Source: an uncultured Eubacteriales bacterium | GTDB lineage: Bacteria; Bacillota; Clostridia; Oscillospirales; CAG-272 | Direction: 5' to 3' | DNA: 26,482 nt | Assembly (NCBI GenBank): GCA_900556615.1 | Contig: USPP01000001.1 | Coordinates: forward strand, 1 to 26,482 | Part shown: positions 14,256 through 24,014 of the stretch, one piece after another | Position numbering within the stretch: position 1 is the first letter of the stretch | Layout of the letters: every line of letters begins with the position of its first letter | Translations under genes and position numbers: made by a program | The notes under the pieces: model-generated | Told to the model about the DNA's origin: nothing | Seen by the model: only the letters and a program-made list of their open reading frames with translations | Database searches by the model: none

Positions 14256-17200
14256 TTATTTTTTATCGTTTTGATTCAAAGTTCTTGTCGCTTCGGCAGG
14301 TTCCGTATCTTCTTCCGGTTCATCGGCAAACAACGATTGAATATTAATTTCTCTTGTAGGAGCGTCAGGAACTATAATGGTATCGGAAAATTTATCTGCC
14401 CCGAATTTTGTTGCTCCAGAAACAGATGTATTCGGATTTATATCTTTTTTCTTTTTGCGCGTAATTATGATCAGTGCTGTTGCCGCGGCAATTATTCCGA
14501 TTATCAAAATCACTTCTACAACGATCAAAATCGTTTTTGCCGAACCACGGCTGTTTCCACCCGCAACAGTTTCCGAATCGGAACCTGTTATCGGTTTTTC
14601 AGATAATTCACTTACTTTGTAGGTAAAGGAAAGATTAATATCTGTTTCGGAAATCACACCTGATAATAATTTTTCTGTCGGAGCATAGCCTTCTATTTCA
14701 ACAAATTTGACGGTAAATTCTGCTCCCGAAGATCCTCTGTATATCTGAACAGGATAAGCATCAGAACCGTCTTCAAATTGATACGTTACTGTAATAGTAC
14801 GGAGCGAATTTAAATCCGCATTTGTAATTATAAATTTTCCAAGCATTCCATATGAGAAAATAAAGTTCTCATTTTCAACTTCAAATTCAATCTCAGTAAA
14901 ATTACCGCTGTCTGACATGTAGAAAATTTTTATTCCGATAGGATTGATATTCTCGGGTATCGGAAATGAAATCAACGCAGTACCCTCCACTGATATAACA
15001 GAATCTAAGGATTTTAAAAAGATTTCATAGACAAGAGCGTACTCGTTATCAGCAAGAAAAATATCTGGTTCAAGAGTACTTTTCACTTTACCGAAAGAAA
15101 GTTTATAATTTTTCGTATCCGCATCGGAACCGATTATATTGATACTACATCCTGATTCCTCATCTGTTATTTCCACATGGCCATTTTCACTAAAATCAAT
15201 GGAGTTTATCTTAGCATAATTATATGCTACACTATCTTTTACTCCTTTAATACGAAAATCGCGTACAAGAGTATTATTATCCTGGTAGCCTATTGAATAT
15301 GAACCGATATAACCGACGCTCTCGGGAACATACATCGCTTTGAGCTTATTGGGACCGCGAAATACAAATTGACCGATAGACTGAAGAGTGTCCGGCAGAG
15401 ACACATTTGTAAGCTCTGAGCAGGAATCAAAAGCACCGTCATTTATCGTCTGAATCCCTCTGGGAAGAGTAAGATTAACTATACCGGTACCGGAAAAAGC
15501 CCAATCACCGATTTCCGTCACGGTGCCCGCAAGCGTTACGTTGATAAGAGAAGTGCATCCCTCGAAGCTTGAGTCTCCAACGTTTTGAATTCCCGAACCG
15601 TATATTACGGTTTTTATATAATCACGATAAACCGACCATGGCGTCTCGTCAAAGTAAAGATAACCCGGAACGCGGCCCGAACCGCTTATCATAAGAACAC
15701 CTGTCGCGGTATTGATAGACCATTTTACGGAATCTGTGACTTCACCATTGTCTGATAAAATAAGACCGAGGCTGGTAAAGATGAAATTATTGTCTTTTGC
15801 ATAATTCTCAGCCTCTGACGGATAATAAGAAATAATTTCAGGAGTAAAACCGGTATATTTTGTATATACTCCGCTTATATTATTTTCAGGATCTTCAAAA
15901 TAATAATATCCAAGCGAGTATTGAGCAATATATTTGACCGAAACAGGGATTTCAATAGAATGAAGCTCGGGACAGTTCGTAAATGCCCTTTCACCGATGT
16001 AAGTAACCGAATTACCTATTTCCACTCTTGTCAAAGAATGACAACCCTCGAAAACTCCCTCATTGATTATTGAAAGTCCATCACCTATAGATACGGCTTC
16101 CAAACCTGTACAACCAAAAAAGGAATATTCACCGAGATATTGAAGGGAATTTGGCAATGTAAGTGATGTTAATGCCGAGCAGGAATAAAAAGCTCTTTCT
16201 GAGATACTGCTGATCCCTGAGGGAAAAGTGAAATCCGAAAGCAAAGAACACCCCTCAAAAGCAGAAGCGCCTATCTCTGTGAGTGAAATTCCAACGGATA
16301 CAGAACGCAGTGAAACACATTCCGCAAACGCCTTCTCTGCAATATTCGTTACTCCCGGGATTTTGGCAGATAATAAATCCTGGCAACCGTAAAAGGCTTG
16401 TTTCCCAATACTTGTTACGGAAGAAGAAAGGTTAAGCTCTTTAATTCCTGTCAGCATAAATGCTTCATCACCGATTGATTTTACACTGCTTCCTATAGTG
16501 ATTTCCGAAAGTGCGGTACAGGCAGAGAAAGCCTTAGAAGCGATAGAAGACGTTGATTCGGGAATGATCGCGGAACTTACCCCCGAACAGTTCTCGAAGG
16601 CAGAAGCGCCGATTTTTAAAAGACCTGCAGGCAAACTAATAGAAGAAAGCTCTCTGCAATTTGAAAAAGCATTAGCTCCGACAGAGGTCACACCTTCAGT
16701 AATTACAACCGAAGTAATCAAAAAACCATCCGTTTTAGTCGAATATTTCGCCCATGGAGCAGCAGAAGAATTATTAAAATCATTCATTGCCCCATTGCCG
16801 GAAACAGTGAGAACGCCATCAGAAGAAAGCTGCCAACTAAGGTTAGCACCGCATTTCCCGGATGGAGAGGAAGGATCATTTGCAACAAAAGTGAAACCGT
16901 TATTATCGGCATAATTCTGAGCTTCCGATCCGCTCACTCCGTTTATGGTAAATCCGTTTATCTTTGAATATGTATTGGTATCGCTGTTATAGGTATAACC
17001 AAGGGCATGCGCCCCAATATTAATTACCGATGGCGGTATCTTGACCGATAACACATTCAAGTTAACAAATACATTGATTCCTATGCTCGTCACAGAGTCG
17101 GAAATTTTAACGGATTGTATGGTTCCATAATAATCCTTCCACGGTATCGTGCTTGGCGTAAAATCCTGAATATTTCCGGAACCATTGATCTCAAGCAATC

Positions 17201-17354
17201 CATCGCTGTTTAGCTTGTACTCCGAAGAAGCGCCGCAGGGACCGCTGATAACCTCTGTTCCATATACATATAAAAATGAAGCGGACGAGAGAATCGTCAG
17301 CATAAGTACAGTCGCAAAGATTACAAACCCTTTTCTGAAAAAAGTATTTTTCAT
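14256..17354 (-). CDS. BspA-type leucine-rich-repeat surface protein, membrane anchored
   Basis: The 1032 residues begin with a signal peptide (hydrophobic about 9-31). A C-x-x-x...G-x-L-x-I-x-G-x-G module occurs near residues 39-62 and again near 167-192, and a variant near 540-560. LRR_5 repeats of the form ...I..xAFxxCxxLxxVxLPxxLxxIGxxAF... fill about 65-140, 215-500 and 585-700. A MucBP-like domain (TITVTYQFEDGSDAYPVQIY) lies at about 851-911, a membrane helix at about 941-965, then KKKK and a cytoplasmic tail of about 65 residues. BspA-like proteins bind host or bacterial surfaces; the ligand here is unknown. AAAGGT precedes the ATG. There is no LPxTG motif, so anchoring is by the helix. 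Own promoter; own terminator. Confidence 0.85.
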   Translation of the reverse strand: MKNTFFRKGFVIFATVLMLTILSSASFLYVYGTEVISGPCGASSEYKLNSDGLLEINGSGNIQDFTPSTIPWKDYYGTIQSVKISDSVTSIGINVFVNLNVLSVKIPPSVINIGAHALGYTYNSDTNTYSKINGFTINGVSGSEAQNYADNNGFTFVANDPSSPSGKCGANLSWQLSSDGVLTVSGNGAMNDFNNSSAAPWAKYSTKTDGFLITSVVITEGVTSVGANAFSNCRELSSISLPAGLLKIGASAFENCSGVSSAIIPESTSSIASKAFSACTALSEITIGSSVKSIGDEAFMLTGIKELNLSSSVTSIGKQAFYGCQDLLSAKIPGVTNIAEKAFAECVSLRSVSVGISLTEIGASAFEGCSLLSDFTFPSGISSISERAFYSCSALTSLTLPNSLQYLGEYSFFGCTGLEAVSIGDGLSIINEGVFEGCHSLTRVEIGNSVTYIGERAFTNCPELHSIEIPVSVKYIAQYSLGYYYFEDPENNISGVYTKYTGFTPEIISYYPSEAENYAKDNNFIFTSLGLILSDNGEVTDSVKWSINTATGVLMISGSGRVPGYLYFDETPWSVYRDYIKTVIYGSGIQNVGDSSFEGCTSLINVTLAGTVTEIGDWAFSGTGIVNLTLPRGIQTINDGAFDSCSELTNVSLPDTLQSIGQFVFRGPNKLKAMYVPESVGYIGSYSIGYQDNNTLVRDFRIKGVKDSVAYNYAKINSIDFSENGHVEITDEESGCSINIIGSDADTKNYKLSFGKVKSTLEPDIFLADNEYALVYEIFLKSLDSVISVEGTALISFPIPENINPIGIKIFYMSDSGNFTEIEFEVENENFIFSYGMLGKFIITNADLNSLRTITVTYQFEDGSDAYPVQIYRGSSGAEFTVKFVEIEGYAPTEKLLSGVISETDINLSFTYKVSELSEKPITGSDSETVAGGNSRGSAKTILIVVEVILIIGIIAAATALIIITRKKKKDINPNTSVSGATKFGADKFSDTIIVPDAPTREINIQSLFADEPEEDTEPAEATRTLNQNDKK

Positions 17355-17403
17355 ATTTTAACCTTTCATAAGCCGAAAAACGGCAGGATATTGTACGATA
17401 TTG

Positions 17404-17432
17404 ATTATACAGCATCATAAACGTTTTGTCAA
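17404..17432 (-). promoter_or_regulatory. Consensus sigma-A promoter of the LRR gene
   Basis: TTGACA (17427-17432), 17 bases and TATAAT (17404-17409) are read on the minus strand: perfect hexamers and spacing. The predicted start near 17397 gives a 43-base leader with a GCCG-AAAAA-CGGC hairpin (17372-17384) just before the ribosome site. Confidence 0.88.
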
Positions 17433-17457
17433 TCTCTCCTGTTTCAAGCTAATTCAA

Positions 17458-18558
17458 CTATTTTTTTGAACGGTTTGATGAAAAAACCCATTTTCTCTGA
17501 AGAAAATATCCCAAAAAAAACATTAAAAAGTCAACAGGCGGTTTTATAAATTTAGCTACGGTATTGCTTTCCGTGTGAAAAATATTATTGATTACAACAA
17601 TAAGCTCTGTCGAAAGAAGCATTACAAACAATACTACCACAATATATTTAAGAGCTGTAAGAAAGTTTTTCTTTTTTGTTCTGAAAACAATATTTTTGTT
17701 AATAACAAAGTTCAAAATACCGGACAGCAGTCTACATATATAGTTTATCAACGTTATACCGAGCACCGGAAGATATCCAAGCATTATGCGATATATGATA
17801 TACTCAAACGCATAACATACCATTGAGCTAAGCAAATATTTAAACTGCTGTCCGAAAAATTTTATTATCTCAACGGCAATTTTCATAGAATCCCGAAAAA
17901 GACGGAAATGTGACTTTTTCCCATCCGGAAAGTATTCGCAGATTATATCAAATTTACGGAAAGGAATTTTATTTCGCTTAATATCGAGAATCATATTTGT
18001 TTCAAAATCATATGCATTACCGGCCGTCTTTATGAATACCGAAAGGTATTTAGCGGGAATCCCCCTGAGTCCTGTAAGCGGATCCTGTATTTTAAAACCG
18101 CAGACAATCGATATGGCAAACGATGTGATTCTGTTTCCGTATTTTCCTCTTGGAGAAATCGTTTTATCGTTAATATCTCTTATTCCGAGTATTACTTTAC
18201 CTGAAGATACCATTCGCTGTGCGCAGGAGACAATATCGGAGGTTTTATGATGTCCGTCTCCGTCAACGGTTACAATTCCTTTTAAAGCAGGAGTATTTTT
18301 AACGCAATATGCCATTGCTGTCTTAATAGCTGCACCTTTTCCGAGATTTCTGTCATGTACAAGTACAGTACAACCGGGGAGCAAACCTGCCTCTGCAAAA
18401 ATGTGATCATATTCCCTTCCGCTTCCGTCGTTTACAATGAGTATATCATCAGCGCCGCAGGCTATAAGTCCGAGAACCGTGCTGAGCAGGCGGTCGTCGG
18501 GAGCATATGAAGGTATTATAATTGTAACATTTTCAGGCATATTTTTTTTGCCGCTCAT
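17458..18558 (-). CDS. GT2 glycosyltransferase fused to GtrA-like membrane domain
   Basis: This is a 366-residue fusion. Residues about 8-225 are a family 2 glycosyltransferase resembling dolichyl/undecaprenyl-phosphate sugar transferases: VTIIIPSYAP, LIVNDGSG, NLGKGAAIKTAM, the metal-binding VDGDGHH, and DPLTGLRGIP. Residues about 235-360 form a GtrA-like domain with roughly four membrane helices (ending ...FFLGYFLQRKWVF). Such proteins typically load a sugar onto a lipid carrier for cell-envelope glycan modification; sugar and acceptor are unknown. I start at the ATG at 18556-18558, preceded by AAAGGAG at 8 bases. An upstream TTG at 18591 has no ribosome site. It lies just upstream of the LRR gene's separate promoter. 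Confidence 0.85.
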   Translation of the reverse strand: MSGKKNMPENVTIIIPSYAPDDRLLSTVLGLIACGADDILIVNDGSGREYDHIFAEAGLLPGCTVLVHDRNLGKGAAIKTAMAYCVKNTPALKGIVTVDGDGHHKTSDIVSCAQRMVSSGKVILGIRDINDKTISPRGKYGNRITSFAISIVCGFKIQDPLTGLRGIPAKYLSVFIKTAGNAYDFETNMILDIKRNKIPFRKFDIICEYFPDGKKSHFRLFRDSMKIAVEIIKFFGQQFKYLLSSMVCYAFEYIIYRIMLGYLPVLGITLINYICRLLSGILNFVINKNIVFRTKKKNFLTALKYIVVVLFVMLLSTELIVVINNIFHTESNTVAKFIKPPVDFLMFFLGYFLQRKWVFSSNRSKK

Positions 18559-18801
18559 AACGCATTCTCCTTTACTGTTAAAATTAACCAATCATAAAGC
18601 TGCATTTTACAATTGAGAACCGTGCGGTAGGAATACGAGCATTTTTCACCACCGGCAAAAAGCAAAGATTTTAGTTGCTCTCCTTAGTGTGTGGATCCGC
18701 TTTAAGGGTGTTTTTTGACAACAAAGCCGCTAAAAAGATTTCATATAAGTCGTTGACTTTTACAATAGGCTATGCTAAAAAAGTAATACTATTATGCAGA
18801 A
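18559..18801. other. Leader/spacer upstream of the glycosyltransferase
   Basis: No gene is evident. On the minus strand an 11-codon frame (18607-18642) MLVFLPHGSQL follows a GGTGGTG stretch, too short to judge. I found no consensus promoter for the glycosyltransferase, so it may be read through from the exporter gene upstream. Confidence 0.3.
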
Positions 18802-20511
18802 TTATTCTTTTATTCCGTTCCAAAGACCTGCATATATTCCACCTTTTTCAAGCAGCTCCTTGTGTTTGCCTCTTTCGGCTATGCCGTCGTCTGTAATCAC
18901 GAGAATCTCGTCGGCGTTTTTTATCGTCGTAAGTCTATGAGCAACGACAATGGTTGTTCTGCCGCGGCAAAGCTCGGACAAGCTTTGTTGTATAAGCATT
19001 TCAGTTGCATTGTCAAGAGCAGAGGTAGCCTCATCCAGTATAAGAACAGACGGATTTTTGAGAAATACACGCGCGATAGCAATTCTCTGCTTCTGCCCGC
19101 CGGAAAGCCTTACTCCGCGCTCTCCTACAAGCGTATTATAGCCGTTCGGGAGATTTCTTATATACTCATCGATATTGGCAAGACGAGAGGCTTTTTCAAC
19201 ATCTGCTTGCGAAGCATCAGGACAACCATATGCAATATTCTCGTATATTGTAGCGTCGAAAAGAAAAACGTCTTGAGAAACGATACCGATATTTTTCCTT
19301 AATGATTCAAGCGTTATATTCGAAATATCCATACCGTCAATGAGTATTTTTCCGGAACTTAGATCATAGAATCTCGGAATAAGATGACAAATGGTAGTTT
19401 TTCCTCCACCGGAAGGACCGACTAAGGCAAGCGTTTCCCCTGCTTCAACATGAAAACTCAGATTGTCAAGGACTTTTTTTCCATCGGAATATGAAAATCC
19501 CACTTTATCAAAAAGAATATCGCCTTTTACCTTATTTATTGAAAGTGCATCTTTGGAGTCACGCTCCGGATTACAATCCATTATTTCGATAAAACGCTTG
19601 AAACCGGTCATACCGTTTTGATATTGTTCGATAAACCCTACAAGACGCTCTATAGGAGACATAAACAAGCTTATATAAAGCGAAAACGCCGTAAAGTCCG
19701 CAATATTGATTTTTTCGTAAAAGACAAACAAACCGCCCGCCACATACATGACAACACGAAGAATATCCATTCCGACCGTCATTCCGGAATGAAATTCCGC
19801 CATTGCCTTATACGCAAATTTTCTCGCTTTTACAAATCGGTTGTTTCCTTGCTCAAATAATTCGTTTTCGTATCTGCTGTTGGTATATGCTTTTGAAACA
19901 CGAATACCGGAAATACTGTTTTCAAGGGTTGCATTAATCTCCCCGACTTCTTTTCTTGATACAGCAAAAGCTTCCTTCATCTTTTTTTGCTTTTTTATCG
20001 CAAAGAAAATCATAAAGGGGAGTAATGCATAAAGAATAAGCGTTAACGGCAAGTATATCGAACCCATCAAAATAAACGAACCGATAAGCATTACAACCGA
20101 TAAAAACAGATCCTCCGGTCCATGATGAGCAAGCTCTGAAACATCCATGAGATCATTTATTATTCTTGACATAATAGTCCCTGTCTTATTATCGTCAAAA
20201 TAAGAAAGTGGTAATGTCTCAAGGTGAGAAAACACATCTTTTCTCATAGACGCCTGCATTCTTACCCCCATTACGTGACCGTAATAGGTAACAAAGTAAT
20301 TCAGGAAATATTTTACGATATATATAACGAGAAGTACGACTGCCCATATTATAAGAAGCCTAATATTTCTGTTTGGTATAAAGTTGTTAAGCATTTCTCG
20401 CGTTATCATCGGATAAACCATAGAACATACAGAAAGAAGAAACGCCGCCGTCATATCAGCTGTAAATACTTTTATATGAGGTTTATAGTAGGAACAAAAT
20501 CTTTTAATCAT
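18802..20511 (-). CDS. ABC exporter half-transporter (MsbA/multidrug type)
   Basis: The 569 residues comprise a six-helix ABC_membrane domain (about 1-300) and a nucleotide-binding domain (about 330-569). Motifs are Walker A GPSGGGKTT near residue 367, Q-loop SQDVFLF, signature LSGGQKQRIAIAR, Walker B VLILDEATSALD and switch His in VAHRLTT. One gene supplies one membrane and one ATPase domain, so the working unit is a dimer. No partner half-transporter lies alongside, which favours a homodimer. Substrate (lipid, drug or peptide) cannot be told. AAGGA precedes the ATG at 7 bases. It is divergent from the HAD phosphatase gene and 244 bases upstream of the glycosyltransferase. Confidence 0.9.
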   Translation of the reverse strand: MIKRFCSYYKPHIKVFTADMTAAFLLSVCSMVYPMITREMLNNFIPNRNIRLLIIWAVVLLVIYIVKYFLNYFVTYYGHVMGVRMQASMRKDVFSHLETLPLSYFDDNKTGTIMSRIINDLMDVSELAHHGPEDLFLSVVMLIGSFILMGSIYLPLTLILYALLPFMIFFAIKKQKKMKEAFAVSRKEVGEINATLENSISGIRVSKAYTNSRYENELFEQGNNRFVKARKFAYKAMAEFHSGMTVGMDILRVVMYVAGGLFVFYEKINIADFTAFSLYISLFMSPIERLVGFIEQYQNGMTGFKRFIEIMDCNPERDSKDALSINKVKGDILFDKVGFSYSDGKKVLDNLSFHVEAGETLALVGPSGGGKTTICHLIPRFYDLSSGKILIDGMDISNITLESLRKNIGIVSQDVFLFDATIYENIAYGCPDASQADVEKASRLANIDEYIRNLPNGYNTLVGERGVRLSGGQKQRIAIARVFLKNPSVLILDEATSALDNATEMLIQQSLSELCRGRTTIVVAHRLTTIKNADEILVITDDGIAERGKHKELLEKGGIYAGLWNGIKE

Positions 20512-20549
20512 TTATTTTTCCTTAAAATTCAACAAAATATTCAATATTT

Positions 20550-20578
20550 ATTTTAACATATAATAGATTTATTTTCAA
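20550..20578 (-). promoter_or_regulatory. Promoter of the ABC exporter gene
   Basis: TTGAAA (20573-20578), 17 bases and TAAAAT (20550-20555) are read on the minus strand. The start would be near 20543, with a leader of about 30 bases. Confidence 0.6.
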
Positions 20579-20614
20579 GCGATATTTCTAAAAAGATTTT
20601 CTCGGTGTTTTATG

Positions 20615-20643
20615 TTGAAAAATCTGATTCATTATGGTATAAT
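20615..20643 (+). promoter_or_regulatory. Promoter of the HAD phosphatase gene
   Basis: TTGAAA (20615-20620), 17 bases and TATAAT (20638-20643). It is back-to-back with the exporter promoter, the -35 boxes being about 36 bases apart. A small CGCC-TTTA-GGCG hairpin (20651-20662) lies at the predicted transcript start. Confidence 0.8.
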
Positions 20644-20750
20644 ATTTTATCGCCTTTAGGCGGATAAGTAGATGAATCCGGAAAATAAATTTTTTGAATT
20701 CATTCTTAAGATCATCGCTATTTCGAAAAGGAAATCTTGGAATCATCATA

Positions 20751-21401
20751 ATGATTAAAAACATTCTGTTTGATCTTGACGGAACTTTAACTGATCCGGA
20801 AGAAGGAATAACGAATTCCGTTGCCTATGCCCTTTCTAAATACGGCATAACCGTTGAACAAAAAAAGGATCTTGATGTTTTCATCGGTCCTCCCCTTGCC
20901 GATTCATTTATGAAGTATTATGGTTTTGATTATGATAAATCAATTGCCGCTATTGCATTTTACCGTGAATATTTCAAAAAGAACGGAATTTTTGAAAATA
21001 TTATTTTCGACGGGGTTTCAAAGATGCTTTACGATTTAAAAAAAGAGGGTAAGAATCTAATTCTTGCTACCTCAAAACCTGAAGCATTTGCGGTAAAAAT
21101 TATTGAACATTTTAATCTCACTGAATATTTTTGTTTTATATGCGGCTCTCTTCTTAATAATACTCGCACGGATAAGCATGAAGTTATCGAACATGCACTC
21201 ATCTCATGCGGAATACAAAACAAAGAAGAATGTATTATGGTCGGTGACAGAAAGCACGATATAATAGGAGCAAAAAAATCCGGAATAAAATCGATCGGCG
21301 TTACTTACGGATACGGTACCAGAGAAGAACTGGAAATGGCGGGAGCGAATTTTATTATCGAAACAGTCGGTGAGCTTGCGGATTTTCTTCTGAGAATATA
21401 G
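20751..21401 (+). CDS. HAD-family hydrolase, phosphoglycolate phosphatase-like
   Basis: The 216 residues form a HAD subfamily IA phosphatase. Motif I is FDLDGTLTD with nucleophile Asp8 and Asp10, motif II is LATSKP, and motif III/IV is MVGDRKHDIIGAKKSGI. A helical cap lies between motifs I and II (about 15-80). The pattern ...VTYGYGTREELEMAGANFII is typical of proteins annotated as Gph or 5'-nucleotidase-like, acting in the cytosol on small phosphate esters; the substrate is not determined. I use the ATG at 20751 because HAD proteins start right there; its ribosome site is weak. A TTG at 20737 with AAAGGA just before it, or a TTG at 20694, would add residues. It is the only clear plus-strand gene. 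Confidence 0.88.
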   Translation: MIKNILFDLDGTLTDPEEGITNSVAYALSKYGITVEQKKDLDVFIGPPLADSFMKYYGFDYDKSIAAIAFYREYFKKNGIFENIIFDGVSKMLYDLKKEGKNLILATSKPEAFAVKIIEHFNLTEYFCFICGSLLNNTRTDKHEVIEHALISCGIQNKEECIMVGDRKHDIIGAKKSGIKSIGVTYGYGTREELEMAGANFIIETVGELADFLLRI

Positions 21402-21413
21402 CGAGTATATAAT

Positions 21414-21433
21414 AAAAGTGAAAGGCACTTTTT
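21414..21433 (+). terminator. Intrinsic terminator of the HAD gene
   Basis: AAAAGTG (21414-21420), loop AAAGG, and CACTTTT (21426-21432) ending in a five-T run, 13 bases after the stop codon. Confidence 0.65.
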
Positions 21434-21530
21434 CGGGAGAGTTTCATGTTCGGCAAAGGAAAAATAATCTTCTCTGCTGAACCTATTGAACTCTATATTT
21501 ATTTTCAATATTATAAAAATAAGCGTATTG

Positions 21531-21740
21531 TTACCAAGCATATGTAAACGCTTCATTCAGATATTTGATCCTGATGTCCGCAGAATAACTAAGCTCTGTC
21601 TTCGTTTGTCCTGCGTTAAACCTTTACCTCGTTCACCCAATTATATATCTTCCTACTCTTTATTCTGTATTTGTATATTTCTTCTTTGCTCATATTTGTT
21701 CGCGGCTTTTATGATATTCAAAAAGTTTTAAATTATCCAT
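21531..21740 (-). pseudogene. Possible remnant of a small gene
   Basis: Within the 469-base gap between the HAD gene and groEL, the minus strand shows an ATG at 21738-21740 with AGGAG 10 bases upstream. The frame reads MDNLKLFEYHKSREQI and stops. A second frame overlaps it as ATGA and reads MSKEEIYKYRIKSRKIYNWV..., stopping at 21616. The first frame resumes as ...TELSYSADIRIKYLNEAFTY, ending at 21531. Two compensating shifts would give one protein of about 68 residues. I recognise no family, and AT-rich DNA easily yields such peptides. Confidence 0.25.
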
Positions 21741-21795
21741 TTCAAAACATCTCCTGAAATCCGCTTTATACTTTATGTTTTTTTATTTTCGTCAT

Positions 21796-21842
21796 AAAAA
21801 TATGCACCTCTGAAGTGTGTAACTTTTGAGGTGCATATTTTT
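21796..21842 (-). terminator. Terminator of groES-groEL, bidirectional in form
   Basis: AAAAATATGCACCTC (21796-21810) and GAGGTGCATATTTTT (21828-21842) form a perfect 15-bp stem with T-runs on both strands, 29 bases past the groEL stop. Inner AAGT/ACTT pairing can extend it. Confidence 0.85.
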
Positions 21843-21870
21843 TTCAACCGTTAATTAGATTAATTGGGCA

Positions 21871-23508
<1,638 letters not shown>

Positions 23509-23529
23509 TCAATCCTCCCTAAATAATAT

Positions 23530-23820
<291 letters not shown>

Positions 23821-23843
23821 TTATTCCTCCGATTTAATTTTAT

Positions 23844-23870
23844 TTAGCACTCATTTTGCCGGAGTGCTAA
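23844..23870. promoter_or_regulatory. CIRCE operator (HrcA site)
   Basis: TTAGCACTC, nine bases, GAGTGCTAA: a perfect match to CIRCE, where the HrcA repressor binds and is released on heat shock. It lies just after the predicted transcription start of groES-groEL. No hrcA gene is in the window. Confidence 0.97.
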
Positions 23871-23882
23871 CTTACGATTATG

Positions 23883-23911
23883 ATTATACTCAGTTAAGAT
23901 TTAAAAATCAA
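23883..23911 (-). promoter_or_regulatory. Sigma-A promoter of groES-groEL
   Basis: TTGATT (23906-23911), 17 bases and TATAAT (23883-23888) are read on the minus strand. The start near 23876 puts CIRCE at about +6 to +32. Confidence 0.8.
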
Positions 23912-24014
23912 TAGTTTTTTTGTATGTTTACACTTCTTTTACATTTTAAACAAAAAATAACTTATTTTCAAGTTGGAAGCCGATTATCAGTTAATCATCA
24001 AGACTGCCGACATC

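Noticed and set aside
18559..18591. Longer glycosyltransferase from a TTG at 18591
   Set aside because: There is no ribosome site for it, whereas the ATG at 18556-18558 has AAAGGAG at good spacing.
20694..20750. Longer HAD protein from a TTG at 20694
   Set aside because: HAD proteins begin just before the DxD motif, and the ATG at 20751 gives the canonical start. The added residues look non-conserved.
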